Source of the DNA: Paraphysomonas bandaiensis
Taxonomy: Eukaryota > Chrysophyceae
Assembly (NCBI GenBank): GCA_965644295.1
Contig: CBFFRP010000373.1
Span: 124,001-188,000 of the forward strand
Direction: 5' to 3'
DNA: 64,000 nucleotides
Shown piece by piece: positions 29,755 to 41,635 of the stretch (within the stretch, counting starts at the first letter, position 1; the number at the start of each line of letters is the position of its first letter). The translations under genes and the position numbers were made by a program. The notes beneath the pieces were generated by a model, which did not search any database, was not told the origin of the DNA, and was given only the letters and a program-made list of their open reading frames with translations.

Positions 29755-32700
29755 ATGGAACCTGAAATTAGAATACGTACTGTACCGGCTAATGCCAATC
29801 CTACTCCTCGTCCAACTACCTCTTCAGGACGACCAATGACCGCCTCACGCCCTCTGTCATCTCATGATGTGTTTGGGAGCGGATATGAGGAGCCGAGATC
29901 TGTGTTTGAGGATATGATCACTGAAGAGTATATACTACGCACATGTGGTGCAGATAGTGTGGATGAATTGACACACATTTCTCTTGTAGTTGACACTTCT
30001 TATCAATCTCTTTTGGATCTTGGAGATATTGTTAAAAACTTAACGCATTTAACACTTGACCATAGCCAGATAACATGTGTACGCGACTTGGGCACTGGAT
30101 TACGAGGGCTTACGTATCTGTCACTCAACAGTTGTTGTCTCAATGAACTCGATGGAATAGGAATGCTTGTCAATCTGGTACAGCTGTCTGTGAGAGACAA
30201 CATGATATCGGATATAACTGCTCTAGCAATGCACGAGACTTTAAAGGTGAGATAGTCTCGGTTTTAATCAATATATAAAATTATTTTACTTTTGCTATTT
30301 CGATCCGTAGACTTTGGACCTCCATGGAAATCGTCTATCTGATATTTCTATTGGAGACACTCTTTCTTCGTGTCCTGAGCTTAATCATTTAGTTCTATCC
30401 GGAAATCCTATTGAACGGGCACCTAAGTACAGTCTAGTGATAGCATCAATGATCCCTCAACTGACTACTCTAGACGGAGTGGATGTCGACGTACGAGCAA
30501 AAAACAAAGTATCCAATGGGATGATTCTGGAGGCTGCATCGGCGATGCTTTTGGAACAAGAGGAACTTGATGATGAACGGCGAATGGAAATGGCCATCAT
30601 GGGTGACGACTTTTTACAGGTGGACTGCACCAGTAGCCAATCTCCTGCAACGGGAGATGTATCCACCGCACCCCCTGGTATTATTCCTGACACCGGAAGT
30701 GACTTAACACATGGCACTGGGATGGCTTTAGCAGGTGCGTAAGTATACTAGATATTTACGGGGGACATATTGAGTATTGCGTGTATACCCTATACATGGC
30801 TCCTGGTGTAATATGTACGCAGGTGGCATGGCTGCTGCGATGCGTCGTCGTCGACTCCCCTCTGGAGGATCACGAGGAGAGAGCCCTCAGCACGACACAA
30901 CAGACACCAGCGCTCTATCCACTCTTGATAGTGTTCTATCCAATAGAAGCGGCGATCTGTCTGATTGGACCAAGTCATCTAGTCAATTCTACAAAGAAGG
31001 AGACATCACATCACAAGTGATGGCGCGAGCTCCACACGCCTCTTCGTCACCCAAACTCAAGAACAAGATATCTGCAAATTCTGTTCCCTCCAAGTCACTC
31101 GCATCCGCATCATTTGAAGGAGAAGTCTTTGGATCTCGGGACAGTGGAGATGAAGGAGGGGGAGGTCTTCATCTACGAGGATCCCATGGTAGGCGAACAC
31201 CGAGTCCGAGACGTGGCCTGCCCCCTACCTCACCACAGCTACAAAGAAATGCTAGTCGACCTCACACTACCTGTAGTAGACCACATAGCTCAGCATCAAC
31301 ATGCAGCAACAGCAGTGTGGGTGGCATTGCTGCACCCTCGGCACCATTTAAAGTACTTTTATCCAGTTTGTCTGGCAACGAGCAGGCGTTAAGTGACCTA
31401 ACACAACGGATTGGGTCAGCTCGCACTCAATCTCGTGAATCAACACGATCAGATAGATCTGAAAGCAGTGGAAACCCGAGAGAAAAACAGAAACCCCGTA
31501 TTGAGAAGGAGGCTGATATAGGTATTGGAATGGCCCTTGGCAAGAAACCCTCCGCATCACTGTGGGACGTTAGTGATGACAGCAGCGAAGATGAAGGCTA
31601 TTCACGGCAGCGCAGACACCGCAAGCCAGCCGCAGGTGTAGCTGTGACTGCGTCCACCGAAGGGAAGTTTAGTAGCATTGTGCATCGCAACAGTGTACTT
31701 AGGGGAAAGCTGTTCGATGATGAAAGCCCGCAAGATGAAGAGGAGTTGGCCGTGGATCATGAGTCTCGAAGGAAAATGTGCTCCGACAATATGGTTACCA
31801 ATAAGACATCTTCTAGTGGGTTCAAATTTTTTAGTAGTACAGCTCCGTTACCTTCTTCACTTCCGAGCGCTGTTCCTGATACTGAGAAAGCAGCTATCAA
31901 CGATTGTGGAGCTAGCCCACAACCCACGAAACGAGGGAAGATGCTATCTGATATGGTATGTATAGAGGCGTATGGTTTTGATCAAAATAAATGATGTATA
32001 TTAGGCTGGAAGATCATTGGGGTTTGATTTGAAAGGTAGCCTGGCTGCTATTAACCAGTGGGTCGAGGAAATGGACTCTGATGACGATGAGGAGGATGAC
32101 ACTGGAAGAAGTACTACTGTAGCACTTTCTGGCCAAGGGGAACCCTCTGTTTCATTTCGTATTGCTGAAAGTAGCAATGTTTGCTTGGGGAAGAGCCCGT
32201 CGCAGAGCAAGATACTCTCACGAGATAAAATATTGAATATGGTGAGTTCAGTACTTTTGATATGTGCTGTGTGATGTTTTGTTGTGCAGTGCACACGTGC
32301 GGATGAAACTAGCTCAGTGGCCTCTATTCCTGAAAATATTGACCCATCACCAGTTGACAATTACTCTGCTATGTTCGGAGACTACTCTGTGACTGCAGCA
32401 GATTCATCAGAGGCCTACGAAGAGAATGAAGTCGCTTTCTTCGACAATAACGTCGAGAAATGTATCCCCGCCACCACCACTACAAGGAAATCCAATATTG
32501 GGGGTAATTCGACGACGGCTAAAAAACAGAAATCTTCCGACTCGCCACTCATTAAGCAGGGTCCAAATAAGAGTTGTGATATACCAGTGGCAGATGTGAT
32601 TAATAAAGACAGGGATAGGAATGATAGCAAAGTGCCTTCAAAGAAAGATAGAACAGGAGAAAACTCTAGGAGTCGTACACCCAGCTCTTCAAATGTTGAG

Positions 32701-32946
32701 ACAGGTGCTGGTGTGGACCTTACAGATGAGGCATTGATCACCATGCTCAGCCAACCTCCAAAGTCTGTGCCTCTTCTGCGCACTAAGACTGGATTCCAGG
32801 AGTTTTTCAGGGGGATGGGCGCGGAAAGAATGAGACACCTGTTGTACGAGGCGTACAGCAGTATGAATGATCTAGAGAGGGAGGTCAAGGTTAAGAAGAG
32901 GATGGAGTTGCTGAATGGCGTTTTACTTGCTAATGATGACTCATAG
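29755..32946 (+). CDS. LRRC56: LRRC56 (ODA8-like), outer dynein arm assembly/transport factor
   Basis: Five exons (29755-30246, 30311-30734, 30823-31955, 32005-32241, 32290-32946; introns 48-88 nt), 980 residues. After a Pro/Ser/Thr-rich N-terminus come leucine-rich repeats at about 75-215 (LTHLTLDHSQIT, LTYLSLNSCCLNELDGIGML, LVQLSVRDNMISDI, LDLHGNRLSD, LNHLVLSGNPIE). SDLTHGTGMALAG (about 294-306) followed by an Arg-rich stretch matches the conserved SSLTHG motif after the LRRs of LRRC56. The middle is Ser-rich and low complexity with acidic clusters. The last 75 residues (LTDEALITMLSQPPKSVPLLRTKTG...) form a separate helical block. LRRC56/ODA8 works with the intraflagellar transport of outer dynein arms. 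Several times longer in its tail than the LRR core needs. Confidence 0.8.
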
Positions 32947-33401
32947 TAATGATATGTCTGTACAGTGTTGCATCGTGAGTCGAAATCATTGTACAATGTA
33001 GAATAGTGTGTGCAGAATAGTCATATATATGGATGTGAGTCGATAGCCTGGAGATTCCAGTAGCCATATGATAGTGGATAGAGTACATACCGTTGATATG
33101 TAGCGAGATTCATCTCTCTGTTGAGTGCCTTTTTTTGTCTTTCGTGCTACTGCAGCAGCATTTGACTCGGTCGTGACGTCTTATAAATATAAGCATAATT
33201 ATGTGTAAGGAGTCGTTATCTTAGGTGTGAGTACGAAATATTGACAAAATTACTACCCGTGGTAGATACGAGCTTACAATTATATATGCTTCGTAATCGT
33301 CATTGAAAAAACACTACATAATCGCAGAATGAAGTAATACAAAATACAATTGTTATCAAATTTACATACCAACAAATACGACAGGGTATTATACTTTATA
33401 C
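32947..33401. other. intergenic, nothing seen
   Basis: AT-rich sequence after the LRRC56 stop, including the left target duplication of the hAT element (33394-33401). No gene. Confidence 0.5.
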
Positions 33402-34221
33402 GAGGGATAGGGAACAATGAACAATATATTGTATTGCAATACATTGTACAATATATTGCAATATATTGTAAAATATATTGATTGGTGGACTGGTCAAATA
33501 TTCCATCAATAGTGTTTCTGTTAAAAGAGCTCACAATAATATTGCAATATATTGCAATCAATATTATGATAGTCATAAAAGAGAAGATTCTCAACTGTAG
33601 GGTGCAAAATAGATATAAATAACCGAGAAATTGATTACAATATTACAAAGGATAATGAAGCTGATGTTGACTATGCGACTAAAAACCTTCAGTCAGCTCA
33701 AAAATTAAGAAACGTACAGATCCACGAGTCATTAACGGTTGCCTGGCCCTGGCATGTACTTCCAATACATATGGGAACGTCTGTTCAGCACAGCTAAACA
33801 TATTCTATCAGTGTTGCGCAAAAGTATCCATCCTACTTAATATGCTGTTGTTTCTGAAAGCTATTCGACAGTTATGGCCTGATACTAGCATATTTCAATT
33901 AATTCTGTGGATGAATATGGTGATGTTGACGTCACCGATGATGGCTCAGGGGATGGGGACGAGGTGGATTTTTAGTAGCTATAAGCAGCAGTTGGTTTGG
34001 TTGTCATGTGATATTAATGACTAATACTAAAAATGAAATATAATACTAATCTACGGATGTGTTTACCTACTGATTAGTCATACTAATATATTGCAATGCA
34101 TTGACAATATATTGCAATATATTGTAACTGTATTGTTGAGCCTGTTTAAAAAATCCATCAATACTATTGATGGAACGCTATCTAACAATAGTATTGCAAT
34201 ATATTGTTCCCTATATCCCTG
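33402..34221 (+). mobile_element. short hAT element, family B, with 8-bp target duplication
   Basis: The right end reads, on the minus strand, CAGGGATATAGGGAACAAT; the left end reads GAGGGATAGGGAACAAT, so they form terminal inverted repeats that differ by a short gap. CTTTATAC (33394-33401) and CTTTGTAC (34222-34229) flank them: an 8-bp duplication with one change, the length hAT elements make. Repeats of CAATATATTG crowd both ends. Inside, near 33765-33835, the frame reads YIWERLFSTAKHILSVLRKS, a hAT dimerisation motif followed by stops. The element is too short for a working transposase and is a dead internal-deletion copy. Confidence 0.75.
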
Positions 34222-34452
34222 CTTTGTACTGTATTTCTATGGTAGATTCGCTTACTTCTCACCAATGTTAAAACCAAAAACATTATTAATGATAGATGGT
34301 TGCACCTTGGTGGTTGCGGTGACGCACAAGCAGTTTTCGTGTTTTCGTAGCGTTGAATAGTAGGATATTAGAGTTAAGCACTAGTTAGTTAAATTTCCAT
34401 GCTAAATTAGTTCTGACTCTTACACGCCCATGTCTAATAACTAATAATTGTA

Positions 34453-34545
34453 ATAACCAGCTATCTGGTTATTTTATGCTACATGAGCTCTCTATTGTAT
34501 ATATGCTTAACTTTGTACATACTATATGTGCAACATAGGTTGATT
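34453..34545 (+). repeat. dispersed repeat R, copy 2
   Basis: Closely matches 21367-21455 in the same orientation, with a weaker relative at 2756-2820. Origin unknown. Confidence 0.75.
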
Positions 34546-35288
34546 ATTATAATTATTGCCATATTTCACAGTAAGATATATGATATATTATGACTATGAC
34601 AATTCATGCTTATCATTGATACTTATATAGATGCATTGATGATGAATCAGTTGTGATCAGGCTGAGCTATTAGTGATGTATATGGATGAAGGTCATTCCT
34701 GTAGGCCTTCCTCTGGCCTAGGAATCATATGTATATATTGATTATTGATAATAAGATGCAATTTCTGTACTCTGGAAGTTGCTTGTAGATAGTATTATTG
34801 TAGTTGTAGTCATATTCATTGTACTATTAGAGGGAGAACCTAAAATGGAGGTTCATGACTCTAGTCTGTTTCATTTAGCTCTGAGAAGGATCAGAGAAAT
34901 GATTATTGAAGAACAACAGTCGATGATATCGAGTGCTGATGAGCAGCGCGTCAGAGATATTGGACTCGTTACTGCATTAGATGATGTTGACACCAATAGG
35001 AGGGTGTTACATAATCAGTAATCAGACATTCACGTGATAATAAAAGTTTTGATTGTTATAATATATATTAATAAATCACCAGCAAGTAGTGTTCACACTC
35101 TGGCGAGAATGCATAAGTAGATAAAGATGGCTGCATAAAATCAAAACAGAATGAATATCACGTGAATCGGAAAATTTTATTCTTTTTCCGGATAATTAAT
35201 ATAGACTACAAGTGGCAACACTGGCATTTAATCTGATCTTATAACAGACACACAAAGTTAAAATTAATGTAATCGATATCTAGCAGAT
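34546..35288. other. intergenic with one unrecognised short frame
   Basis: A plus-strand frame at 34779-35021 gives 80 residues with a hydrophobic start (SIIVVVVIFIVLL) and a charged helical rest (FHLALRRIREMIIEEQQSMI). It could be the last exon of an unknown gene or chance. No other content seen. Confidence 0.3.
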
Positions 35289-35780
35289 TCATGCCATATT
35301 GCTATCATGTAGTGAGACATCCATATCTCCGTCATTATTGGGGTTGCCAATAACAGCAACTGCGCTAGATTTACTCTCAGATTTCTTAAAATAATAAGGG
35401 AGTAGAAGTAGTACAACAGACACTTCACATATTATTCTCAAGACAATTAGCTCGGCAGCACTAAATATGGGCACAAATACAAGCACCGCAATAATTGCTC
35501 CTGGTTGCCCAGATGAGAGGCCACCAATCAATAGAACCAGGTTAAAAAGACCAATAACCCACATACCAATCCAATACAAGTATCTAAACTATTAGTTACT
35601 GCATTCATCATATGAAATATATAGAACAGCTGCACTCACCTCACCAGTCCAACCCCTTGCCAGTTAACAAAACTAAAGAGCTGAAGAAAACTTGTGTCTT
35701 GACTGCATGAACATCACACGTGATGATTTATAATATAGAAGTATAGATCAATACCGAGTGATTGGTTCATGGCCGACCAT
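35289..35780 (-). CDS. small two-helix membrane protein, DUF4282-like
   Basis: Three exons (35755-35780, 35640-35702, 35289-35583; introns 52 and 56 nt) give 127 residues. FLQLFSFVNWQGVGLVRYLYWIGMWVIG leads into two membrane segments (about 28-50 and 57-80), ending LIVLRIICEVSVVLLLLPYYF, then a polar acidic tail. The order 'F-x-F, then V-R-x-LYW, helix, helix, R-I-x-x-E' is what the mainly bacterial DUF4282 family shows; its function is unknown. The assignment rests on pattern recognition only. A longer start at 35822 (MHTSRRFYSS...) is open in frame but adds a poorly conserved-looking leader. Confidence 0.55.
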
Positions 35781-37009
35781 GACTTCAGGTAGAGATGAGT
35801 AGAAACGTCTGCTAGTGTGCATTATAGAGGGGAGAATAGAGTGCACGTATACTATAGGAGGGTATGTTAATGGTAGTGGTAATAATGGGCTATAGAGATG
35901 AGTAAAGAGCTGTGAATACAGCTGAAGAGACTTGCTATAGTGCAAAGGCTCAATAATGAGTGTATAGAGGAGCTAACCATAGCAGCATATACTCGTACGT
36001 ACATACATATGCTACGAATTGATATGTACAGCAGTACCGAGTATGTCCACTATTTTGAGATCAAATATTGAAGTAACTTTGAATTTTTTGGACACACTGC
36101 TGCTCGTGATGTTCGATGGAATTGAGATTTAGGAATACATAAAAAACGGCACTTTTTAGAAAATTATAAAGGAGTTTTTTGTCTGTATTTGGCATACTAT
36201 ACCGGTATACCGTATGTACTCTATATCCTACTCGCTCTGTCATATGTGCAGGCAGGATAAGATGTTAGATACATGTGTAGATAGCCATGGATATCATGGT
36301 AGAGGGATGGGTGTATCCTCTCATGGGATGCCCATATGTGTAGATATTGTATAATAGATTGTCATGGAGTTTATCACCTGGGAGTTATTACAATGTATTT
36401 GTACACTGCGACTTATATATGAAACATCTAATGAAAGTTATCGAAAATGTTACACGAATGACATGGTTGCTGAACGCAATGCCAGAGTCATACAAACACA
36501 ACAATATAACAATGTGGTTGTGACTATGTAAGTACTCAGGCAGATTGAAGGGTCTGAAGACGAGGATCATACTTTAAAGAATAATTAATTAGAAAGTTTA
36601 AACTGATGATGTCTATGGTGGAGATGACGATAGCGGAGAATAGGAGTGCACTGAGAAGAATACATCACTAAAATCAAAACCACGCATCGTACATTAATCT
36701 CATAAATGTTTGCAATACTTTGTCATACTATTAAATATAATTGCACTTGTAAAATTACATAGTATAAAATTCATTTCAAATTGATGATTGCTATTACCTT
36801 ATACTGTAACGTATCAAGGATTTAGTCATATGTCGCGTCAGAAACTATGGTTAGGTGTCTTGCGCTTATGTCATACATAACTATCTGTTCGAGCCAGGTG
36901 CCTTATCAACTTGAAGTTGTGTACTACTATGTACATAATAAGATATACTATACATACACATACACAATCTGTCTATGTCAACCCAATTAAGCTTCCACTT
37001 AGTGGGGAA
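35781..37009. other. intergenic, no gene seen
   Basis: AT-rich. Contains the palindrome TATACCGGTATA near 36200, also present near 53155. No coding content recognised. Confidence 0.45.
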
Positions 37010-37880
37010 CAGGGCTGCGTATCAATTGATTTTCAATTAAATGCATTAATTGAAATTGGGACATCTATTGAACTACAACCAACTCCTACGTGCGTACTTG
37101 AAGTTTGGTAAAGCTAATCGCTAGTAGTTATCCTGTATTCTATGTAGCAATGAAATACAGAATATACATGACTACACTATAGGAGTAGCTATTACAAGTA
37201 TACAAAGAAACTGAAAGAATAGTAGCTGATAAAGATACGATTTGTAGAACAGAATGTTGATGTTGGTGAATGACGTGGTTCCTAACACACAGTGCTACAA
37301 CATCATAACTTTACTATATCTCCTATAATATAAATCAGTCAATATTGCACTAACTAATTGACTCCTGCTTGCTTCAATTAATTTTATTAAAATACCACCT
37401 TTTTATACTGAAAAGTTAATAAAAACGGCATTTTTGTTGCGAAAATCCAATTTTTACGATAAAAATTGAAGATTGATAAAATACTATATTATCCATAAGA
37501 TAATCCCACGTAAATATGATCGATAAACTGATACCTGAAGTCAATGCACGACTGTTCTTTGAGAAAATAAATGATAATAACGAAAGGTTGCAATGCATTT
37601 CGGTTTGATAGTTTTGATGGGTGAATGTGCAGCAAGCAACATTGAAGTAAAACAAGTTTTGCTCGTTAAGAATGAATAAGATGATGACAGCGAGAGTCTA
37701 GTTCAGAATGACGGCGCAGCGCAACGTTAGATTGACGGTAGCAGGCAACGGAAGCGAGCACGTCTTAATCAGCAGCACAAAGAACTTGTATGCCACAACC
37801 AATAGGGTTGAAAGGTTGTGTAGTAGAACTAAGATTGTTATGACTGATATGACTAATAGAAATTGTGCTGATTAGTTATG
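37010..37880 (+). mobile_element. decayed hAT transposon, family A, copy 2
   Basis: Starts CAGGGCTGCGTAT, the same terminus as copy 1 (reverse complement at 2573). Positions 37360-37430 match copy 1 around 2370-2440 in reverse complement. Near 37784-37860 the plus strand reads YATTNRVERLCSRTKIVMT, the same hAT dimerisation remnant with the phenylalanine changed to cysteine. The right end was not found and stops interrupt the frame. Confidence 0.6.
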
Positions 37881-38086
37881 GGTAGAGGTCTAACTAGTAG
37901 TTCTAGCATTCAACTGGCCACTATATCGGAACAAGTTCTTAACGCCTATTGCTAAATAAAAAGACCTTCAATATGCTGCCTACGTGCTCGTATTTGAAAG
38001 CCTCTACTAATTGCTTGATTTATCAACCACTGCTACATCAAGAGCAATGAAAAGCACTAATATATAATTGGCAGTTAATTATAACA
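37881..38086. other. short spacer
   Basis: AT-rich sequence between the hAT remnant and the 3' end of the PYM gene. Nothing recognised. Confidence 0.4.
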
Positions 38087-38596
38087 TCAGAGAGCAACTT
38101 TCTCTAAAGTCTCGATTTCAGCCAAAATTTCGCTCTTTCGGGCAAGTTTTGATGTTACTTCACTATTTTCAGTCACAGTACCACTATCAACCTTAGCTTG
38201 AAGTTCATCTATCTCTCTTAGCTTCTTGCGTAGCTTTCGTATTTTCTTCCCTACATCCTCTGGGGTATCATCACTAATAGTAGCTTTCGCCATGGCTTCA
38301 ACAACGTTGCTGTCGTCCTTTTTCTCGTCAACTTGTCCCTCCCCACTTTGACCTTTACCTTTCTTTCTAGACCTTTTGTTGGTAGGCTTTGCGTTATTAT
38401 TCTCAACTTTCTTGGGAGCTAACCCGGGTATAGTCTTGGTTCCTGCTTTCATTCTGGAGGCAGTTGTTTGAAATGCCCCAATCTCATCCTGAGGTATGTA
38501 CCCGGCTTTAACCTTTCTCTCTTTTCTCCATGTGCCATCTGGACGTCGAGTTGCCGGTAATATAACGTACCCGCTACCAGCTTCAGTTTCTTCCAT
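38087..38596 (-). CDS. PYM1: PYM, partner of Y14 and Mago
   Basis: An intronless gene of 169 residues. The N-terminal block, GYVILPATRRPDGTWRKERK followed by VKAGYIPQDE, is the PYM signature (RPDGTWRK...RVKxGYxPQ/E), the part that binds the Mago-Y14 heterodimer. The middle is Lys-rich (KKVENNNAKPTNKRSRKKGK) and the C-terminus is a coiled-coil (GKKIRKLRKKLREIDELQAKV, then a second helix) as in animal PYM. The protein strips exon junction complexes from mRNA during translation and binds ribosomes. That fits a genome with many short introns. The start gives the full N-terminal domain and is the only upstream ATG. The gene is head to head with the glycosyltransferase gene. Confidence 0.9.
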   Translation of the reverse strand: MEETEAGSGYVILPATRRPDGTWRKERKVKAGYIPQDEIGAFQTTASRMKAGTKTIPGLAPKKVENNNAKPTNKRSRKKGKGQSGEGQVDEKKDDSNVVEAMAKATISDDTPEDVGKKIRKLRKKLREIDELQAKVDSGTVTENSEVTSKLARKSEILAEIETLEKVAL

Positions 38597-38943
38597 AATA
38601 GCTCAAGAACACAACAACTTAACTGAGTAATGGCTGATATGTTTCAACAGCTCTACATACATATACAAGCAAGTAGAGTACATATAGCAGAGAGACAGAC
38701 AGAGATGCATAGACATGTACACATATGACAAGTAAAACAGTACCTAAATATTCCGATATTTATAAAAAATTGCATTTTTTTGGACATAAAAATCAGGTAA
38801 TAAAATCCAACTCCATTTTCCATTTTGTTGCTTAGCACTGCAACGTCTAACGTGAGTGTGTACATTGAATGAATTCCATCATGCAAGTAGATCTCTGTTG
38901 CATGCCATGGACATGATTTATCCTCATATCACCTACTAATGCA
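38597..38943. promoter_or_regulatory. shared upstream region of PYM and the glycosyltransferase
   Basis: 347 bp between divergent start codons. No coding content and no named motif; a candidate bidirectional promoter by position only. Confidence 0.45.
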
Positions 38944-41635
38944 ATGAAATTAGATAGATACCTTCTAGCTTTAGTGTTGTTGTTGTTAACATCAATATAC
39001 AGTGCACAGGCACTGAACATAGCACTACACGCCCAAGTGTCTCCGGCTAGTAAAATTGTGGGCTCTGTAATCACCACTGATGGTATGAGTATATTACTAT
39101 TTCCTTTTTTATAGAGTTACAAAGATTTATATGACAGGCATACGGACTGCGTTAGAGAGGAGAAAAGAAGTGTCTCAGGTCTCCACGTTTTATGCCTATG
39201 AATATGAGGGCTTCTTTAACCACACATGGGATCTTATCATAATTGAGGGATGGTTCACTCTAGTTGATGACTTTATCCATATTGCTCGATCTCATAATCC
39301 AAGTATTCTTATATTTTATTACTGTCTTGATCCGGAGTATCCAGGAATGGACACTGTTACAAATCTAGATGTTGATGCATACATGACTAACTCTAAAATC
39401 GTATTGACGAAGTTACAACGTGTGGCACCTGCACTATATCTACCTCTGGCAGCTGATATCGATGCAATGAAACCACAGCAAAATATCAGCAGGGAGTATG
39501 CAGCAGTTTATGTAGGTGAGTGTGAAGTCAGGACACTAAAAAGTGTTTGTACGTAATATTGATTGCTAGGTGCTGGAGGGCACATGTTGGAAGTGAAGCC
39601 TTTACTTGCAGATATGCTGGAGCGAGCGGTATCCCATGGCTTGTTGTTGTACGGCTCCCATTGGGATGACATGCAATCAGCAGCCATTAAACATGCATGG
39701 CAAGGAAAACTCACCCGAGGGGGGATTGCGACGGCATATGCTCGTGCCCATGCTGTGCTAGCGTGCACAATAGATTCCCAGAGAGAGGCCCAAATGGTTA
39801 ACAATAGAGTATTTGAGGCCCTTGCTTGCGGAGCGGTTGTGATATCAGACAACATTGATGCAGTGAAGGGATTATTTGGCGAAGACGTTGTGCTCTTTGC
39901 TCAGAGTGGTGACGATGTGGACAGACACCTTAGAGATATTCTAGCTGCCAACGTCAACGGTTCATCATACTATGACAGCATGAGAGAAAGAGCAAGATAT
40001 GTTATCGTGAACCGGCACACGTGGGATCACAGAGTAGTGGAGATACTTGACTTTTATTATAGTCTCGTGAGTAAACGTAGTCCTCTGGTTGTTGGCTCTG
40101 GTCGCCTGCGACATGCATCACCAAAAATGCTATGGATTGTAAGCGACAACCTGGTATACCATCTTGACTATGTACATGTGGTGATACCCAGTAGGGATAG
40201 AGCTATTAGTGGTATATACGATATTCATGAATACACTATTTCTAGCCTGAAAGAATCCCTGGTGATTGACCCAGATATGCTACTTGGCTTCGATGTGATT
40301 GCCACAGTATTTTCCCCATATGATGACTTACATCGACTAGTTATGGACCTAAAACACGCTTCAGTTATATCGGGTGGCCAGGTACAGGGGAGGAACAAAC
40401 TCAAGAAATGGCTGGGATATGTTTTTGGGTTTCCAAGTGCTAAAGTTTCTGATATACCCGAGTGGTACGAAAGTGCTTCGAATATATTTGACGTTATATT
40501 GTATCGTGATATCTACGAACGAGATGCGCTTATAAATATTGAGAGTATATTAATTCAGGAAAAGAATAGGAATGAATGCACTGCGGATGATCAGTGTGGT
40601 GGGAGTAGAAAGAAAAATAGCTTAGCAATTCACAGAGACCTGAGATGGCAACACTGTTTCGGTACACCGTCTAACACCAAAGACATGGATGTCGTTGAAA
40701 ATGCCCTAAATGTTGTAGTTTGTATTAACTCTGCTATGGATATGTGCACTCGCAACACAAGAGAGAAGGTTGTTAAAGAAAATGATGCCTTGCTGCTTCT
40801 GATGGGGGGGGAATTCAGTGACTGGTTGGTGTACAGCCGAGTTACTGTTACTGGATCACTTGAGAGTATATTTATCTCTGGCGATAACATGAGTAATGTA
40901 GTTCATATAGGACCTGGCCGAGTAGGTAGGGCAAACGAAATATTTTCCCGTGCTAATAAAGTTTATCTCATGTACTCTGATGATAACGCTGATGCTAATG
41001 TGCTGTGGCCCTTTGTGTATGCTGCTGTCTCTGGAAAGCAAATCCACATGCTGGTGACTCCTGGACCCCATGTATCGAGTTTGCTGTTAGGAAATAGTGA
41101 CTGCACCGCATGGACATCTCAGTACCTGAATGGTGCATGGCAAACAGCTTTAAAGCGACTACATGGCCTGGCTACAGCTTCCAGTTCAGTTGTTGCTCAA
41201 TCCAACATTCCTAATATGTCGACTCTATTTTTGGGCCCAAATCATCTATCAGAAGAAGTTTTGATAATCCCAGATACGCAATTCTTCGTTCCAGGAAGGG
41301 ATGGATCAATTTGTCTCCAACAAGATGACACTCCGCTGATGTGTCTCTTGCGTCCTGGCAGTGTCTTCCGCTTGGTATTTACATTTAGAAATATAAGTCA
41401 AGCCGCCGAAGTAAAAAGGAACGACAGAATAACGTGTGAAGAGAAGCAAGAGTGCAAGAGTACAATGTTATCGTTATTCCTTCGTGGAAATATGTTTGCT
41501 GATACTGTATATACTTCAAGGCCTCTCTTATTTAGCATATGCGACTGTTTAGGCCGGAAAGATCTTCATGTGGACAGTTCATATAGTAGAGATGTTAGTT
41601 ATCAAGACACGATTACAGTTGATATTGCATTGTAA
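38944..41635 (+). CDS. secretory-pathway glycosyltransferase (family resembling CgeB/YkvP, GT-B type)
   Basis: Three exons (38944-39082, 39138-39515, 39570-41635; introns 55 and 54 nt), 860 residues. Residues 1-23 (MKLDRYLLALVLLLLTSIYS...) form a signal peptide or signal anchor. About 30-300 is one GT-B-like module: WDLIIIEGW, a helix-strand region, then RVFEALACGAVVISD (252-266), the donor-binding signature of CgeB/spore-coat type glycosyltransferases, and LFGEDVVLFAQSGDDVDRHL. The remaining 550 residues have no domain I recognise, though WIVSDNLVYHLDYVHV and ASVISGG could belong to a second, diverged sugar-transferase-like module. The acceptor AG at 39136-39137 was chosen because earlier AGs lead to stops. 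Substrate unknown. Confidence 0.7.

Noticed and set aside
34779-35021. 80-codon frame with a hydrophobic start
   Set aside because: Could be a terminal exon, but there is no upstream exon or known domain to support a gene.
36195-36212. Palindrome TATACCGGTATA shared with about 53150-53165
   Set aside because: Twelve palindromic bases in AT-rich DNA; could be chance, and the two sites have no common position relative to genes.
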